From Marinobacter sp. BW6 (GTDB taxonomy: Bacteria > Pseudomonadota > Gammaproteobacteria > Pseudomonadales > Oleiphilaceae), in assembly GCF_008107725.1 (NCBI RefSeq), contig NZ_VIRN01000064.1, forward strand, positions 372,001 to 436,000: a DNA stretch of 64,000 nucleotides. Direction: 5' to 3'. The notes beneath the pieces are model-generated. The model was not told the origin of the DNA and made no database searches. It worked only from the letters and a program-made list of their open reading frames with translations. How positions within the stretch are numbered: the first letter of the stretch is position 1; each line of letters starts with the position of its first letter. Positions 52,624 through 61,933 of the stretch are shown here, one piece after another. A program made the translations under genes and the position numbers.

Positions 52624-54159
52624 TCAGCTCAATTTCGGACCGGCTTCGACGATTGAGTCCGCCACGTCGAACTTCTTGAAGTTCTCGACGAACTGGGTAA
52701 TCAGTTCCTGGGCCTTGCCATCGTAGTAGTCCGGGCTTACCCAGGTGTTGCGCGGGTTCAGAAGCTCGGTATCCACGCCCGGAACATGCTTGGGCACATC
52801 CAGGTTAAGGGTTGGCAGGTGCTCGGTTTCCACGTCGTCCAGGTCGCCGTTCTGGATGGAGGCGATGATGGCTCGGGTGGTCGGAATGCTGAATCGCTGA
52901 CCTTCGCCGTAGGGGCCGCCGGTCCACCCGGTGTTTACCAAGAAGACCTTGCTGCCAAACTCGTCCATCCGCTTCATCAGCAGTTCGGCGTATACGCCGG
53001 CCGGGCGTGGGAAGAAGGGCGCGCCGAAGCAGGTGGAGAAAGTGGACTTCAGCTTGGACGAAGAGCCCATTTCGGTGGAACCGACCAGCGCGGTGTAGCC
53101 ACTGAGGAAGTGGTAAGCGGCGCCTTCGCGGCTCAGGATAGACACTGGCGGCAGAACGCCGGTCATGTCGCAGGTCAGGAATACGATGTGAGACGGCTCA
53201 CCAGCACGGTTCTCGATAACCCGTTTTTCAACGTGCTCAAGCGGGTAGGCACAGCGCGAGTTTTCGGTGAGAGATACATCGGTGTAATCCGGTTCACGGG
53301 TCTCGGGGTCGATCGTCACGTTCTCGACGATGGCGCCGAAGCGGATAGCGTCCCAGATGATCGGTTCGTTTTTCCGGGACAGGTCGATGCACTTGGCGTA
53401 GCAGCCGCCTTCGATATTGAATACGGTGCCCGGGCCCCAGCCATGCTCGTCGTCACCAATCAGGAAGCGGTGGGGATCGGCGGAGAGCGTGGTTTTGCCG
53501 GTACCGGACAGGCCGAAGAACAGGCAGGTCTCGCCATCTTCACCAACGTTGGCCGAGCAGTGCATGGGCAGCACGTCTTTCTCCGGCAGCAGGAAGTTCT
53601 GCACCGAGAACATGGCCTTCTTCATTTCGCCAGCGTAGTGCATGCCAGCCAGCAGAACCTTGCGCTTGGCAAAGTTGATCATCACGCAGCCGTTGCTGTT
53701 AGTGCCATCGCGCTCGGGCTCGCACTCGAAGTTGGCGGCGTTCAGGATCTGCCATTCCTGTTTGTCAGCCGGGTTGTAGCTTTCCGGGCGGATAAACAGG
53801 TTGCGGCCGAACAGATTCTGCCAGGCCGTCTCGGTGGTCATTTTAACGGGCAGATAGTGTTCCGGGTCGGAACCGACATGGACGTGAGACACGAACTGGT
53901 CTTTCTCGGCGATGTAAGCTTCAACACGGTCCCAGAGAGCGTCGAACTTTTCGGCGTCGAAAGGACGGTTGATCGGACCCCAGTGGATATCGTCCGAGGT
54001 GCTCGGCTCCTCGACAATATAACGGTCCTTGGGAGACCGGCCCGTGCGGTCACCGGTTTTTACAACCAGGGAACCGTTGGCTGCCAGCTGGCCTTCCTCG
54101 CGTGCCAGTGCCACCTCAACCAGTTGTGCTGTACTCAGATCATGATAAGTGTTGCTCAC
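52624..54159 (-). CDS. pckA: Phosphoenolpyruvate carboxykinase (ATP)
   Basis: A 511-residue ATP-dependent PEPCK, the first committed step of gluconeogenesis (oxaloacetate to phosphoenolpyruvate). The P-loop kinase motif is [13 protein letters not shown], the second metal site lies in LIGDDEHGW, and the substrate loop is [14 protein letters not shown]. The length and motifs are those of the ATP class. It has a dedicated terminator and a leader with a 10-bp inverted repeat. The neighbour order yrfG-hslR-hslO-pckA matches E. coli. Confidence 0.95.
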   Translation of the reverse strand: MSNTYHDLSTAQLVEVALAREEGQLAANGSLVVKTGDRTGRSPKDRYIVEEPSTSDDIHWGPINRPFDAEKFDALWDRVEAYIAEKDQFVSHVHVGSDPEHYLPVKMTTETAWQNLFGRNLFIRPESYNPADKQEWQILNAANFECEPERDGTNSNGCVMINFAKRKVLLAGMHYAGEMKKAMFSVQNFLLPEKDVLPMHCSANVGEDGETCLFFGLSGTGKTTLSADPHRFLIGDDEHGWGPGTVFNIEGGCYAKCIDLSRKNEPIIWDAIRFGAIVENVTIDPETREPDYTDVSLTENSRCAYPLEHVEKRVIENRAGEPSHIVFLTCDMTGVLPPVSILSREGAAYHFLSGYTALVGSTEMGSSSKLKSTFSTCFGAPFFPRPAGVYAELLMKRMDEFGSKVFLVNTGWTGGPYGEGQRFSIPTTRAIIASIQNGDLDDVETEHLPTLNLDVPKHVPGVDTELLNPRNTWVSPDYYDGKAQELITQFVENFKKFDVADSIVEAGPKLS

Positions 54160-54187
54160 TTCGACCTCGCCCTCGGGATGTCTTAGT

Positions 54188-54232
54188 GATTGCTCAGGCC
54201 GCCCCCCAACATTGACGGAAATCTGAGCAATC
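54188..54232 (-). promoter_or_regulatory. Inverted repeat in the pckA leader
   Basis: GATTGCTCAG (54188-54197) and CTGAGCAATC (54223-54232) are perfect reverse complements, 25 bases apart, ending 28 bases before the pckA ATG. A CATAAT-like -10 lies just upstream at 54252-54257, so the repeat would be in the mRNA leader as a hairpin or in the promoter as an operator. Confidence 0.55.
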
Positions 54233-54331
54233 GGGTCAATTCAGGCGCGCTATTATGCCAGACACGCCGGTAAAAAACGACTGCCCGGAAAGCCTTGCTA
54301 TCAGTGCTTTTCCGGCTAATCGAACCTGCTC

Positions 54332-55186
54332 CTAGTGTAGCGTATGACCGGTGAAAAGATGATCAATATCATTTCTATCGAAGCGATAGTGAGCGTGACA
54401 GAACTGGCAATCCATCTCGATAGAGCCCTGTTCCTCCAGAATGCTGTAGCATTCTTCGCTGCCTATGGCTTCCAGTGCGCCGAGGGTCCGCTCCCTGGAA
54501 CAGCTGCACTGGAAGGCGACCGGTTCGGCGTCGAACAGCCGCACGGTCTCCTCATGGAACAAGCGATGGAGCAGGGTTTCGCTGTCCAGCTCCAGTAACT
54601 CGCCGGCTTCCACGGTCCGGGCCAGATGGTTTACCCGGTCCCAGAGGTCTTCGTCTTCCTCCGTTGCGCCCGGCAGGCGCTGGAGCATCAGTCCGGCCGC
54701 GCCGTTTTCATCGGCGAACAGAAACAGGCTGGTGGGAATCTGTTCAGAGCGATCAAAGTATTCCTCAAGACAGCCGCCAAGCGTGTCCTGATCCCGGGGT
54801 ACAACTCCCTGATAGCGGTTGCCGCGGTTTGGCGTAATGGTGATGGCCATACGGCCCTCACCGAGCAGATCGTGGAAGCTGTCTTCGCTGACCGCATGCT
54901 CATCAAAGCGGGCCAGGCCGCGAATGTGCCGATCGTGGCTGCACTCGGCCATCAATGTGCGCAACGGGCCTTCCCCCTGGGCCTGAACGGACAGCGTGCC
55001 CTCAAACTTCAGGGTACTGCTCATCAGAATACTGGCCACCAGCGCTTCCCCCAGGAGTTCGCGAACAGTGTCCGGATAGGGCGCCTGGCTGCCGATTTCC
55101 TGATAGCTGTCTCTCAATTGTACCCAGGCTCCCCGCACCTGGCTGTGTTCAAAAATAAAGCGCTGGAACTGGTCGCGGGATGCCAT
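54332..55186 (-). CDS. hslO: Redox-regulated chaperone Hsp33
   Basis: A 284-residue Hsp33. The C-terminal zinc switch has CSCSRE and CQFCHAH, four Cys that release zinc and form disulfides under oxidative stress, turning on holdase activity. The N-terminal domain contains the family block DQFQRFIFEHSQVRGAWVQL. AGGAG lies before the ATG. Order and strand match E. coli, with hslR upstream. Confidence 0.94.
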   Translation of the reverse strand: MASRDQFQRFIFEHSQVRGAWVQLRDSYQEIGSQAPYPDTVRELLGEALVASILMSSTLKFEGTLSVQAQGEGPLRTLMAECSHDRHIRGLARFDEHAVSEDSFHDLLGEGRMAITITPNRGNRYQGVVPRDQDTLGGCLEEYFDRSEQIPTSLFLFADENGAAGLMLQRLPGATEEDEDLWDRVNHLARTVEAGELLELDSETLLHRLFHEETVRLFDAEPVAFQCSCSRERTLGALEAIGSEECYSILEEQGSIEMDCQFCHAHYRFDRNDIDHLFTGHTLH

Positions 55187-55252
55187 GTTGTGTCTCCTGA
55201 ATGCTGAATGCCGGTCGTTGCACGTTGACTGAGGGCGGGGATGTAAAAGGGT

Positions 55253-55660
55253 TCAGAGGCCGTTCTGTTCGCGGAAGCGCTGAATATCCCTACGGTCTTT
55301 CTTTGAGGGCCGTCTGGCCGGAGGAAGCTGCGCCGCCTGCATGGTTTTACGCTGCCAGGCCATGTCCTCGCGTTTCTTAACGCTCTCTTCGGTTTCGTGG
55401 TAAAGCGTTTGAGCTTCTGGCGCACCGCGGCGCCGGTCACTGATGTCATCAACAATAACGATTTTTTCCTGCCAGCCCAGGCGCAGCGTCAGCTTTGCGC
55501 CGGTCTCCACCAGCTTACCGGGCTTGCAGCGCTGGCTGTTGTAGTGGACCTTGCCACCCTCGATCGCTTCCTTGGCCAGGGACCGGGTCTTGTAGAAGCG
55601 GGCGGCCCAGAGCCATTTATCGAGTCTTACACGTTGGTCGTCAGCGGTTGATGCCGTCAT
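55253..55660 (-). CDS. hslR: Heat-shock ribosome-associated protein Hsp15
   Basis: A 135-residue S4-domain RNA-binding protein. The S4 motif is VRLDKWLWAARFYKTRSLA followed by EAIEGGKVHYNSQRCKPG. The tail is basic. Hsp15 binds stalled 50S subunits carrying peptidyl-tRNA and helps recycle them. GAGGAG precedes the ATG. It is 66 bases upstream of hslO on the same strand and 41 bases downstream of yrfG. Confidence 0.92.
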   Translation of the reverse strand: MTASTADDQRVRLDKWLWAARFYKTRSLAKEAIEGGKVHYNSQRCKPGKLVETGAKLTLRLGWQEKIVIVDDISDRRRGAPEAQTLYHETEESVKKREDMAWQRKTMQAAQLPPARRPSKKDRRDIQRFREQNGL

Positions 55661-55701
55661 GTCTCCTCACCTGATGGGCTTGTAGGTCAATTATAACCCT
55701 G

Positions 55702-56391
55702 TCATCGGCCGGATGGCAGGGGCGACCGTTGGCGAAGGGCCGGGAGAACTTCGTTGAAGTGGTGAATGCAGGGAATTTCCGGGTGCCGTTTTCGGGCCTC
55801 TTGCTGGCTGTCCGGCGCTAATACGGCCAGGCACTGGGCAATGCCTGCAGTCAGAGCGCTTTCCAGTACCGGGAAACTGTCATCGACCATCAGGGTCTTT
55901 TCGGCTTCGTAAGGTGTCAGACGCTGGAGGTCGTCCCAGAATGACGGGTCTTCCTTGGGCTTGCCGAGCTGATGGCTGGAGACAATGGCATCCACTCGCT
56001 TATCGAGGCCGGTGCGCTGGAGCTTCAGGGCCAGGGGATCCGGGTGGCAGTTTGTGACAATCACCGAGTGAAGCCCGGAGTGCCTGAGTGCGTCCAGAAA
56101 ATCGGTTACGTGGGGCCGGTAACCAATCCGGTCGCCCACTTCCGCCTTCAGGCCGGTGATGTCCAGGGACAGCCGCTCGCTCCAGTAGTCGGTGCAGTAC
56201 CAGTTCAATGAACCACGCTCAGCCATGATCATCGGAATCAGGCGATCTTTCGCTTCCTGGGGGTGGAGGTCATAGTGCTCGGCGTAGCGAGCTGGCAGGT
56301 GTTCGAGCCAGAAGTGGTTATCGAAATGCAAATCCAGCAGTGTCCCGTCCATATCCAGGAACACCGTGTTGAGAGAAGACCAGTCAACCAT
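55702..56391 (-). CDS. yrfG: HAD-family nucleotidase (YrfG)
   Basis: A 229-residue HAD hydrolase. The nucleophile is in VFLDMDGTLLDLHFD (Asp near residue 13), motif II is IVTNCHPD, motif III has Lys in LGKPKEDPSFW, and the acidic pair is MVDDSFPV. The E. coli homologue dephosphorylates GMP and IMP. The site before the ATG is poor. It starts just after the terminator of the secreted-protein gene. Confidence 0.88.
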   Translation of the reverse strand: MVDWSSLNTVFLDMDGTLLDLHFDNHFWLEHLPARYAEHYDLHPQEAKDRLIPMIMAERGSLNWYCTDYWSERLSLDITGLKAEVGDRIGYRPHVTDFLDALRHSGLHSVIVTNCHPDPLALKLQRTGLDKRVDAIVSSHQLGKPKEDPSFWDDLQRLTPYEAEKTLMVDDSFPVLESALTAGIAQCLAVLAPDSQQEARKRHPEIPCIHHFNEVLPALRQRSPLPSGR

Positions 56392-56426
56392 AAAGCAAAA
56401 CAGCCCGAAGAATTTTCTTCAGGCTG
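56392..56426 (-). terminator. Rho-independent terminator
   Basis: In the leftward direction, a 12-base stem with one G-T wobble (CAGCCTGAAGAA / TTCTTCGGGCTG) is followed by TTTTGCTTT. It closes the transcript of the secreted-protein gene and touches the yrfG start. Confidence 0.8.
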
Positions 56427-56486
56427 CCGGAGTTCTCTCGTCGGGGCAAGCCGTGATAGTACGGAGGCCTGCCCGGGGAACGCGGA

Positions 56487-56819
56487 TCAGTTGCTGCCCT
56501 GTTCAACCGTTTCAGGTTTTTTGCCAGTGCGGGTGCAGCCCAGGCAGCGCACGAAGGTCGCTTTGGCAGGGCCCATCACCAGAACTTCGCCGGCTTCATC
56601 GGCGTTGCCGCCCAGCAGAGAGAAGGGCAGGGATACCAGGTAGACTGCACTGCCCACAATGGTGGTTGCCAGCAGGGCCGGGCGTACAAAAATGGCATCG
56701 CCGGTCATGGCCAGTGCGGACGGGGTTTCATCCACAGCCTGGGCATGTCCTAGAGAAGAGAATGCCATCAGGCAGGCCGCCAAAGTGGCCACCAGAGTGC
56801 GGGAAATATTGCGGGTCAT
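56487..56819 (-). CDS. Small secreted protein, unknown function (110 aa)
   Basis: A 110-residue exported protein. The ATG at 56819 has AGGAG eight bases before it and gives a signal peptide ending SLGHAQA (near residue 27). A central hydrophobic segment (LLATTIVGSAVYLVSLPFSLL, about residues 47-67, written here in part) may be an anchor. A conserved-looking FVRCLGCTRTG lies near the end. I do not recognise the family. It has its own terminator. Confidence 0.7.
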   Translation of the reverse strand: MTRNISRTLVATLAACLMAFSSLGHAQAVDETPSALAMTGDAIFVRPALLATTIVGSAVYLVSLPFSLLGGNADEAGEVLVMGPAKATFVRCLGCTRTGKKPETVEQGSN

Positions 56820-57002
56820 CGTACTGTCTCCTGAGCTTTTTTGCCCTAATAGGTACTGTCTTCGAAGACGACAGCACCGGAATCGCATCAAGTGAATACC
56901 ATCCCATTGTATATCTTGGGCGTTAATCCTCTGTTAACTATGAATCATATTTGCGCATTTTCAAACGATTTTTCGTTGCTGAATGTGCCATCTCGTAAGC
57001 AT

Positions 57003-57815
57003 TCAGCGCTGGCAGCGTGGGCAATAAACCGTCGCGCGATTATTCATTCGGATTTCCTTCAATGGATTTGTGCACTCTTTGCAGGGTTCACCACCTCGTC
57101 CGTAGACCAGAAGGGACTGGGCAAAATAGCCGGGCTGGCCATCGCTGTTCACGAAATCCCGCAAAGTAGTTCCGCCCATCAGAATGGCGGCGCTGAGGGT
57201 TTCACGGATCGCCTCGGCCAGTCTGTGGTAGCGGTCCAGGCTGATTCGCCCGGCTTTGCGGCGAGGGTGGATGCCCGATTTAAACAGCGCTTCGTTGGCG
57301 TAGATGTTACCAACCCCGACCACCACATGATTATCCATGATGAACGACTTCACCGGGGTGTTTTTTCCGCGGGACACCCGGAACAGGTACGTGCCATTGA
57401 ATTCGGGGGACAGGGGTTCGGGGCCCAGATGGCTGATCAGAGGATGCTCATTGGCAGAGTCGGCCCAGAGCCAGCAGCCAAACCGGCGGGGATCATTGAA
57501 TCGCAGAATGACGCCTGACTGTAACGCCAGGTCGATATGATCATGGGTCAGTGGTGGCGTGTCGTCGGTGATAATGCGCAGGCTGCCGGACATGCCGAGG
57601 TGAACAATCACCGAGCCCTGGTCCAGGTTCAGGAACAAATACTTGGCCCGTCGGTCTATACTTCTGATGACCTGACCTTCCAGTTTCTCGCCAAGATCTG
57701 CCGGAACAGGCCAGCGCAGGCTGGCGTTGCGCACGGTTACACGGGCAATGATTTCGCCCTCGCAGTGAGGGGCGATGCCACGGCGGGTGGTTTCTACTTC
57801 AGGCAGTTCGGGCAC
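57003..57815 (-). CDS. mutM: Formamidopyrimidine-DNA glycosylase
   Basis: A 270-residue DNA repair glycosylase/lyase that removes 8-oxoguanine. The catalytic N-terminus is [13 protein letters not shown] after the GTG start, where the Pro acts as nucleophile. The H2TH region includes [16 protein letters not shown], and the C-terminal zinc finger has CKEC...CPRC. The length fits the family. The GTG at 57815 follows GGAGA. The 183-base gap to the secreted-protein gene is AT-rich with nothing else clear. Confidence 0.94.
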   Translation of the reverse strand: MPELPEVETTRRGIAPHCEGEIIARVTVRNASLRWPVPADLGEKLEGQVIRSIDRRAKYLFLNLDQGSVIVHLGMSGSLRIITDDTPPLTHDHIDLALQSGVILRFNDPRRFGCWLWADSANEHPLISHLGPEPLSPEFNGTYLFRVSRGKNTPVKSFIMDNHVVVGVGNIYANEALFKSGIHPRRKAGRISLDRYHRLAEAIRETLSAAILMGGTTLRDFVNSDGQPGYFAQSLLVYGRGGEPCKECTNPLKEIRMNNRATVYCPRCQR

Positions 57816-57886
57816 GTGTGGGAGTCTCCGAGATAAAGCGAATAAGTGTAATCAGTAACAATTTTGCATCCAAATGCTGTTGTTTT

Positions 57887-57904
57887 GGCTTACAGCTGTA
57901 CGCT
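57887..57904. promoter_or_regulatory. FabR/DesT-like palindromic operator
   Basis: An 18-base near-palindrome centred on TACAGCTGTA (57891-57900) reads AGCGTACA..TGTAAGCC on the reverse strand. As recalled, the FabR palindrome on unsaturated-fatty-acid genes is AGCGTACA..TGTTCGCT. It lies between a weak -35 (TTGTTT, 57880-57885) and a -10 (TAAAGT, 57904-57909) of the desaturase gene. No FabR/DesT gene is in this window. Confidence 0.6.
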
Positions 57905-57955
57905 AAAGTTGGCGGGTTGGCCTCGCGCCAAAGATAATGATTTTGAGGATTTTCT

Positions 57956-59134
57956 ATGTGGTTTAATGGTCTTCTTGACCTGTCGTGGATGCAGCTCATT
58001 CTGGTAACACTTGGAATGACCCACGTCACGATTGTCAGTGTAACGCTTTATCTTCACCGCCATTCGGCGCACAACTCACTGGATCTGCATCCGGTTCTGA
58101 AACACTTCTTCCGTTTCTGGTTGTGGTTGACCACTGCCCAGAACACCAAGGAGTGGACGGCCATCCATCGTAAACACCATGCCAAGTGTGAAACCGAGGA
58201 AGATCCTCACAGCCCGGTGGTGTTGGGTATTCGCAAGGTTCTGTTCCAGGGAGCCGAACTTTACGCTGAATCGGCCACCCCGGAAACGCTTGAACGCTAT
58301 GGCCAGAGGACCCCGGAAGACTGGGTAGAGCGAAATGTCTACAGCCGCTATAAGATGCTGGGCATCGCGTTGATGGCGGTAATCAACCTGGCTCTGTTTG
58401 GCGTTCATGGCATCTGGATCTGGGCGGTACAGATGATGTGGATCCCGGTGTGGGCGGCCGGTGTGGTTAACGGCATTGGTCACTGGATGGGTTATCGGAA
58501 CTACGAGTGTGCTGATAATGCCCGTAACATCAGCCCGCTGGGTCTTCTGATTGGCGGCGAAGAGCTGCACAACAATCACCACACCTACCCGAACTCCTCC
58601 AAGCTGTCCCGTCGCTGGTTCGAAGTGGATGTTGGTTGGGGCTACATCCGCCTGTTCCAGTTGTTCGGTCTGGCCAAGCCCAAGGGCTACCGGCCCATTG
58701 CCCACCATGTACCGGGCAAGCTTGAGGTGGATGTAGAGACCGTTCAGGCGATTGCCAATAACCGGTTCGATATCATGCGCCAGTACCGAAAGCGCGTTAT
58801 GGAGCCGGTGCTGCGCCAGCAGAAGTCGCTCATGGACGATGAGATCCGTCCACGGTACCGGAAGCTCAAGCAGCTGCTGTCACGCGAAATTACGTTGATC
58901 CACCCGAAGGAGAAGGAAACTCTCGAGTCTGTGCTGGAGCGTAACGCGGTGCTGCGCCAGATCTACGAGAAGAGCCACGAGCTGCAGGCGCTCTGGCGTC
59001 AGCGTGGGCTCAAACCGCAGGATAAACTGAATGCTCTGATGGAATGGTGCCGAGAGGCGGAAGCCAGCGGCATCCGGTATCTTGAAGAGTTTGCCGAGCA
59101 TCTCCGGGCATACTCGTTGCGTCCTGCTGGCTGA
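57956..59134 (+). CDS. Membrane fatty acid desaturase
   Basis: A 392-residue di-iron desaturase of the delta-9 acyl-CoA/acyl-lipid type. The three His boxes are HRHSAH (His34-39), HRKHH (71-75) and HNNHH (near residue 203), spaced as in the family, with four hydrophobic segments. The last 120 residues are a charged, probably cytosolic extension. It introduces a cis double bond to keep membranes fluid. GAGGA precedes the ATG. The FabR/DesT-like palindrome upstream fits control by fatty acid saturation. Confidence 0.9.
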   Translation: MWFNGLLDLSWMQLILVTLGMTHVTIVSVTLYLHRHSAHNSLDLHPVLKHFFRFWLWLTTAQNTKEWTAIHRKHHAKCETEEDPHSPVVLGIRKVLFQGAELYAESATPETLERYGQRTPEDWVERNVYSRYKMLGIALMAVINLALFGVHGIWIWAVQMMWIPVWAAGVVNGIGHWMGYRNYECADNARNISPLGLLIGGEELHNNHHTYPNSSKLSRRWFEVDVGWGYIRLFQLFGLAKPKGYRPIAHHVPGKLEVDVETVQAIANNRFDIMRQYRKRVMEPVLRQQKSLMDDEIRPRYRKLKQLLSREITLIHPKEKETLESVLERNAVLRQIYEKSHELQALWRQRGLKPQDKLNALMEWCREAEASGIRYLEEFAEHLRAYSLRPAG

Positions 59135-59193
59135 GTCAGTCAGGTTGCTGAATTCGGGGCCAGATGAATTCTTTCATCTGGCCCTTTTTCGTT

Positions 59194-59856
59194 TTAGGGC
59201 GTGTGTTGTTCCGTTCCAGGGGCTACCCGGAACAAAGAGTAGGTGACTTGTCCGGCGCTTTTCTGACGGTGCAGGCGCCATGAGGCAGGCACGGCCGGGG
59301 TTGGCAATTCGCTTTCGTGTTCCACGTAGACCCATCCGCCGGGTTTGATCCAGGCCTGCTCTTCCAGTAACGGAAACAGTTTCTCCAGCCATCCCTGACG
59401 GAACGGAGGATCCATGAATACGATGTCGAATGGCGGTCGGGTTCTCTGGCGAAGATAGCTCTCGACGTCTGAGCACACCACGTCCCCGTTGTTGGATTTC
59501 AACAGCCTGAGGTTGTCCCGGAGTGCCTTTGCCAGGGCAGGCGTATGATCCACCAGGGTCGCCCGTCCGGCACCTCTGGACAGCGCCTCCAGCCCTAGAG
59601 CGCCAGAGCCTGCGAACAAGTCCAGGCAGTCGTTGCCTGCAAGATGGAAGGCAAGCCAGTTGAACAGGGTTTCCCGGGTTCGGGCGGGGGTTGGTCGCAC
59701 GCCACCGGCATCCGGAAATCGCAGTTTCCGGCTGCGCCAGTCGCCACCGATGATTCGCAATTCACCGGTCCCCGTGTCGTTGCGCGTCGCAGCCGTACCG
59801 CGATTCGGTGGCGTTCTTTTTGTAGGGCTCTGGCTTGCAGCTTTTCGGCGCGCCAT
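59194..59856 (-). CDS. rsmD: 16S rRNA (guanine966-N2)-methyltransferase
   Basis: A 220-residue SAM-dependent methyltransferase. The SAM motif is CLDLFAGSGALGLEALSRGA and the catalytic motif is IVFMDPPFRQG. A basic, low-complexity N-terminus of about 35 residues precedes the conserved LRIIGGDWRSRKL. It converges with the desaturase gene and is divergent from ftsY, the E. coli-like arrangement. Confidence 0.93.
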   Translation of the reverse strand: MARRKAASQSPTKRTPPNRGTAATRNDTGTGELRIIGGDWRSRKLRFPDAGGVRPTPARTRETLFNWLAFHLAGNDCLDLFAGSGALGLEALSRGAGRATLVDHTPALAKALRDNLRLLKSNNGDVVCSDVESYLRQRTRPPFDIVFMDPPFRQGWLEKLFPLLEEQAWIKPGGWVYVEHESELPTPAVPASWRLHRQKSAGQVTYSLFRVAPGTEQHTP

Positions 59857-60017
59857 AGTCGCGGCTCCGGGAGTGTGCTGGGTTCGGGGTGTCTGCGCGC
59901 ATCTTACCGGAAACCGGGACTGGCGTGATAATCCGGGCGACCCTCACTTCACCGGGACAGTCTGATAGAATGTCCGCTTTCTTTGTCCCGCCCATTCAGA
60001 CTGATGGATTGACTTTT

Positions 60018-61211
60018 ATGACGGCAGAGTGGATTTCAATCGGCCTTCTGGCCCTTCTTGTGCTCGTATTTGTCCTGGATATCGCTGGTAACCGAAGCCG
60101 TGCGCCGCGCCCGAAGCCGGTACCTCAGCGCAAGCCGGAAGTTGCCAAGGGGCCTGCGCCTGCGCCGGATAAGGCCGAGAGCGAAGCGCCTGCCGCTGTC
60201 GAGCCGCAACCCGAGCCGGTGGCTGAGCCGGAACCGGCCCCAGAGCCTGAACCCGCAGAAGAGCCGCAGAAAGCACCGGAACCTGAGCCTCAGGTCAGCG
60301 TTTTCGAGCGAATCAAAAAGGGGTTGGGCAAAACCCGGGCGAGCCTGACCGGTGGCTTGTCCGACATGTTCTCGCTTGGCAAGAAAATTGATGAGGACCT
60401 GCTGGAGGAAATCGAAACCACGCTGCTGATGGCAGACGTTGGCGTCACCGCCACTTCCGAAATCATTGATTCGCTCACCGAAAAGCTGGAGCGTAATCAA
60501 CTCAAGGATGGGGAAGCCCTGCGCAAGGCCCTGAGGGATGAGCTGCATGGTCTGCTGAAGGACGTGACCAAGCCGCTGCAGATCGACTCCGGCAAGGTCC
60601 CTTACGTCATACTGATGGTGGGTGTAAATGGCGTGGGTAAGACCACCACCATTGGTAAGCTCACCAAAAAATTCCAGAACGAAGGAAAGTCGGTGATGCT
60701 GGCCGCTGGCGATACCTTCCGTGCGGCAGCGGTCGAGCAGTTGCAGGTCTGGGGTGAACGCAACAACGTGCCGGTAGTCGCCCAACACACCGGTGCCGAC
60801 AGCGCCTCGGTCATTTTCGATGCCATTCAGTCTGCCAAGTCCCGTGGCGTCGACGTGGTGATCGCCGATACCGCCGGACGACTGCAGAACAAGGACAACC
60901 TGATGCAGGAGCTGGAGAAGGTCGTCCGGGTGATGAAGAAGCTGGACGAATCCGCGCCGCACGAAGTTATGTTGGTGCTGGATGCAGGCACGGGCCAGAA
61001 CGCTCTCAGCCAGGCCCAGGTGTTCCAGCAGGCCGTCGGCGTGACCGGCATTACCTTAACGAAACTGGACGGCACGGCCAAAGGCGGTATCGTGTTTGCC
61101 ATTGCCCGTCAATTGCAGTTGCCCATCCGGTTTATTGGTGTTGGCGAGCAGGTGGACGACCTGCGCAGCTTTGATGCCGAAACCTTTGTGGACGCCCTGT
61201 TTGACGAGTAG
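60018..61211 (+). CDS. ftsY: Signal recognition particle receptor
   Basis: A 397-residue SRP GTPase that brings ribosomes to the inner membrane. I start at 60018, since the longer frame up to 59889 overlaps rsmD regulatory sequence. The N-terminus has a short hydrophobic helix (WISIGLLALLVLVFVL), then an acidic, Pro/Glu-rich A domain, and the NG domain. The GTPase motifs are GVNGVGKTTTIGKL, DTFRAAAVEQL, DTAGRL and TKLDGTAKGG. ftsE follows by 29 bases. Confidence 0.94.
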   Translation: MTAEWISIGLLALLVLVFVLDIAGNRSRAPRPKPVPQRKPEVAKGPAPAPDKAESEAPAAVEPQPEPVAEPEPAPEPEPAEEPQKAPEPEPQVSVFERIKKGLGKTRASLTGGLSDMFSLGKKIDEDLLEEIETTLLMADVGVTATSEIIDSLTEKLERNQLKDGEALRKALRDELHGLLKDVTKPLQIDSGKVPYVILMVGVNGVGKTTTIGKLTKKFQNEGKSVMLAAGDTFRAAAVEQLQVWGERNNVPVVAQHTGADSASVIFDAIQSAKSRGVDVVIADTAGRLQNKDNLMQELEKVVRVMKKLDESAPHEVMLVLDAGTGQNALSQAQVFQQAVGVTGITLTKLDGTAKGGIVFAIARQLQLPIRFIGVGEQVDDLRSFDAETFVDALFDE

Positions 61212-61240
61212 CCCGGAATATAACCGCGCGGAAGCCGCCC

Positions 61241-61933
61241 ATGATTGAGTTTCGTCAGGTCACCAAGCGTTATGACAGTGATCACACCGCCCTTCGCCAG
61301 GTCAATTTTGGCCTGGAGCGTGGGGAGCTGGCGTTTCTGACCGGCCATTCCGGTGCCGGCAAGAGTACCCTGCTGAAGCTGATCATGGTGATGGAGCGCC
61401 CCAGTGCCGGCGAGGTCGTGGTAGGTGGGCAGGTTCTGAATCGCTTGCCCCGCCGTCAGATCCCCTACATTCGCCGCCACATCGGCGTGGTCTTCCAGAA
61501 CCACCAGCTGTTGTTCGACCGTACCGTTTTCGACAACGTTGCCATGCCGCTGGAAGTTATGGGTGCGTCTCCCAGAGACACGGGCCGGCGTGTCCGGGCT
61601 GCCCTGGACAAGGTGGGACTGCTGCAGAAGGAAAAAATGAACCCGATGCAGCTTTCCGGAGGGGAGCAGCAGCGAGTCGGTATTGCCAGGGCGGTGGTTA
61701 ACAAGCCGCCGGTACTGCTGGCGGACGAGCCGACAGGTAACCTGGACCCGGCCCTGTCTGCCGACATCATGAATCTGTTCGGACAGTTCAGCCAGGTGGG
61801 CGTGACCGTGTTGATCGCAACCCACGATATCGCCCTGATTAACGAGATGGGACGGCGGACGCTGAAGCTGGATCATGGCCGCCTGGTTACCGGCGGCACC
61901 TCGGTTATTGGTGGAGGTGCCAGTGGCCGCTGA
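61241..61933 (+). CDS. ftsE: Cell division ABC-type ATPase
   Basis: A 230-residue ABC ATPase of the divisome. Walker A is GHSGAGKSTLLK, the signature is LSGGEQQRVGIARA, Walker B is LLADEPTGNLDP, and the switch is ATHD. With FtsX it controls periplasmic cell-wall hydrolases. GGAAG precedes the ATG. It overlaps ftsX by 11 bases. Confidence 0.95.
   Translation: MIEFRQVTKRYDSDHTALRQVNFGLERGELAFLTGHSGAGKSTLLKLIMVMERPSAGEVVVGGQVLNRLPRRQIPYIRRHIGVVFQNHQLLFDRTVFDNVAMPLEVMGASPRDTGRRVRAALDKVGLLQKEKMNPMQLSGGEQQRVGIARAVVNKPPVLLADEPTGNLDPALSADIMNLFGQFSQVGVTVLIATHDIALINEMGRRTLKLDHGRLVTGGTSVIGGGASGR

Noticed and set aside
52786..54186. A 466-codon open frame opposite pckA
   Set aside because: The minus-strand PEPCK has all catalytic motifs and its own terminator. 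The antisense frame has no ribosome site or domain.
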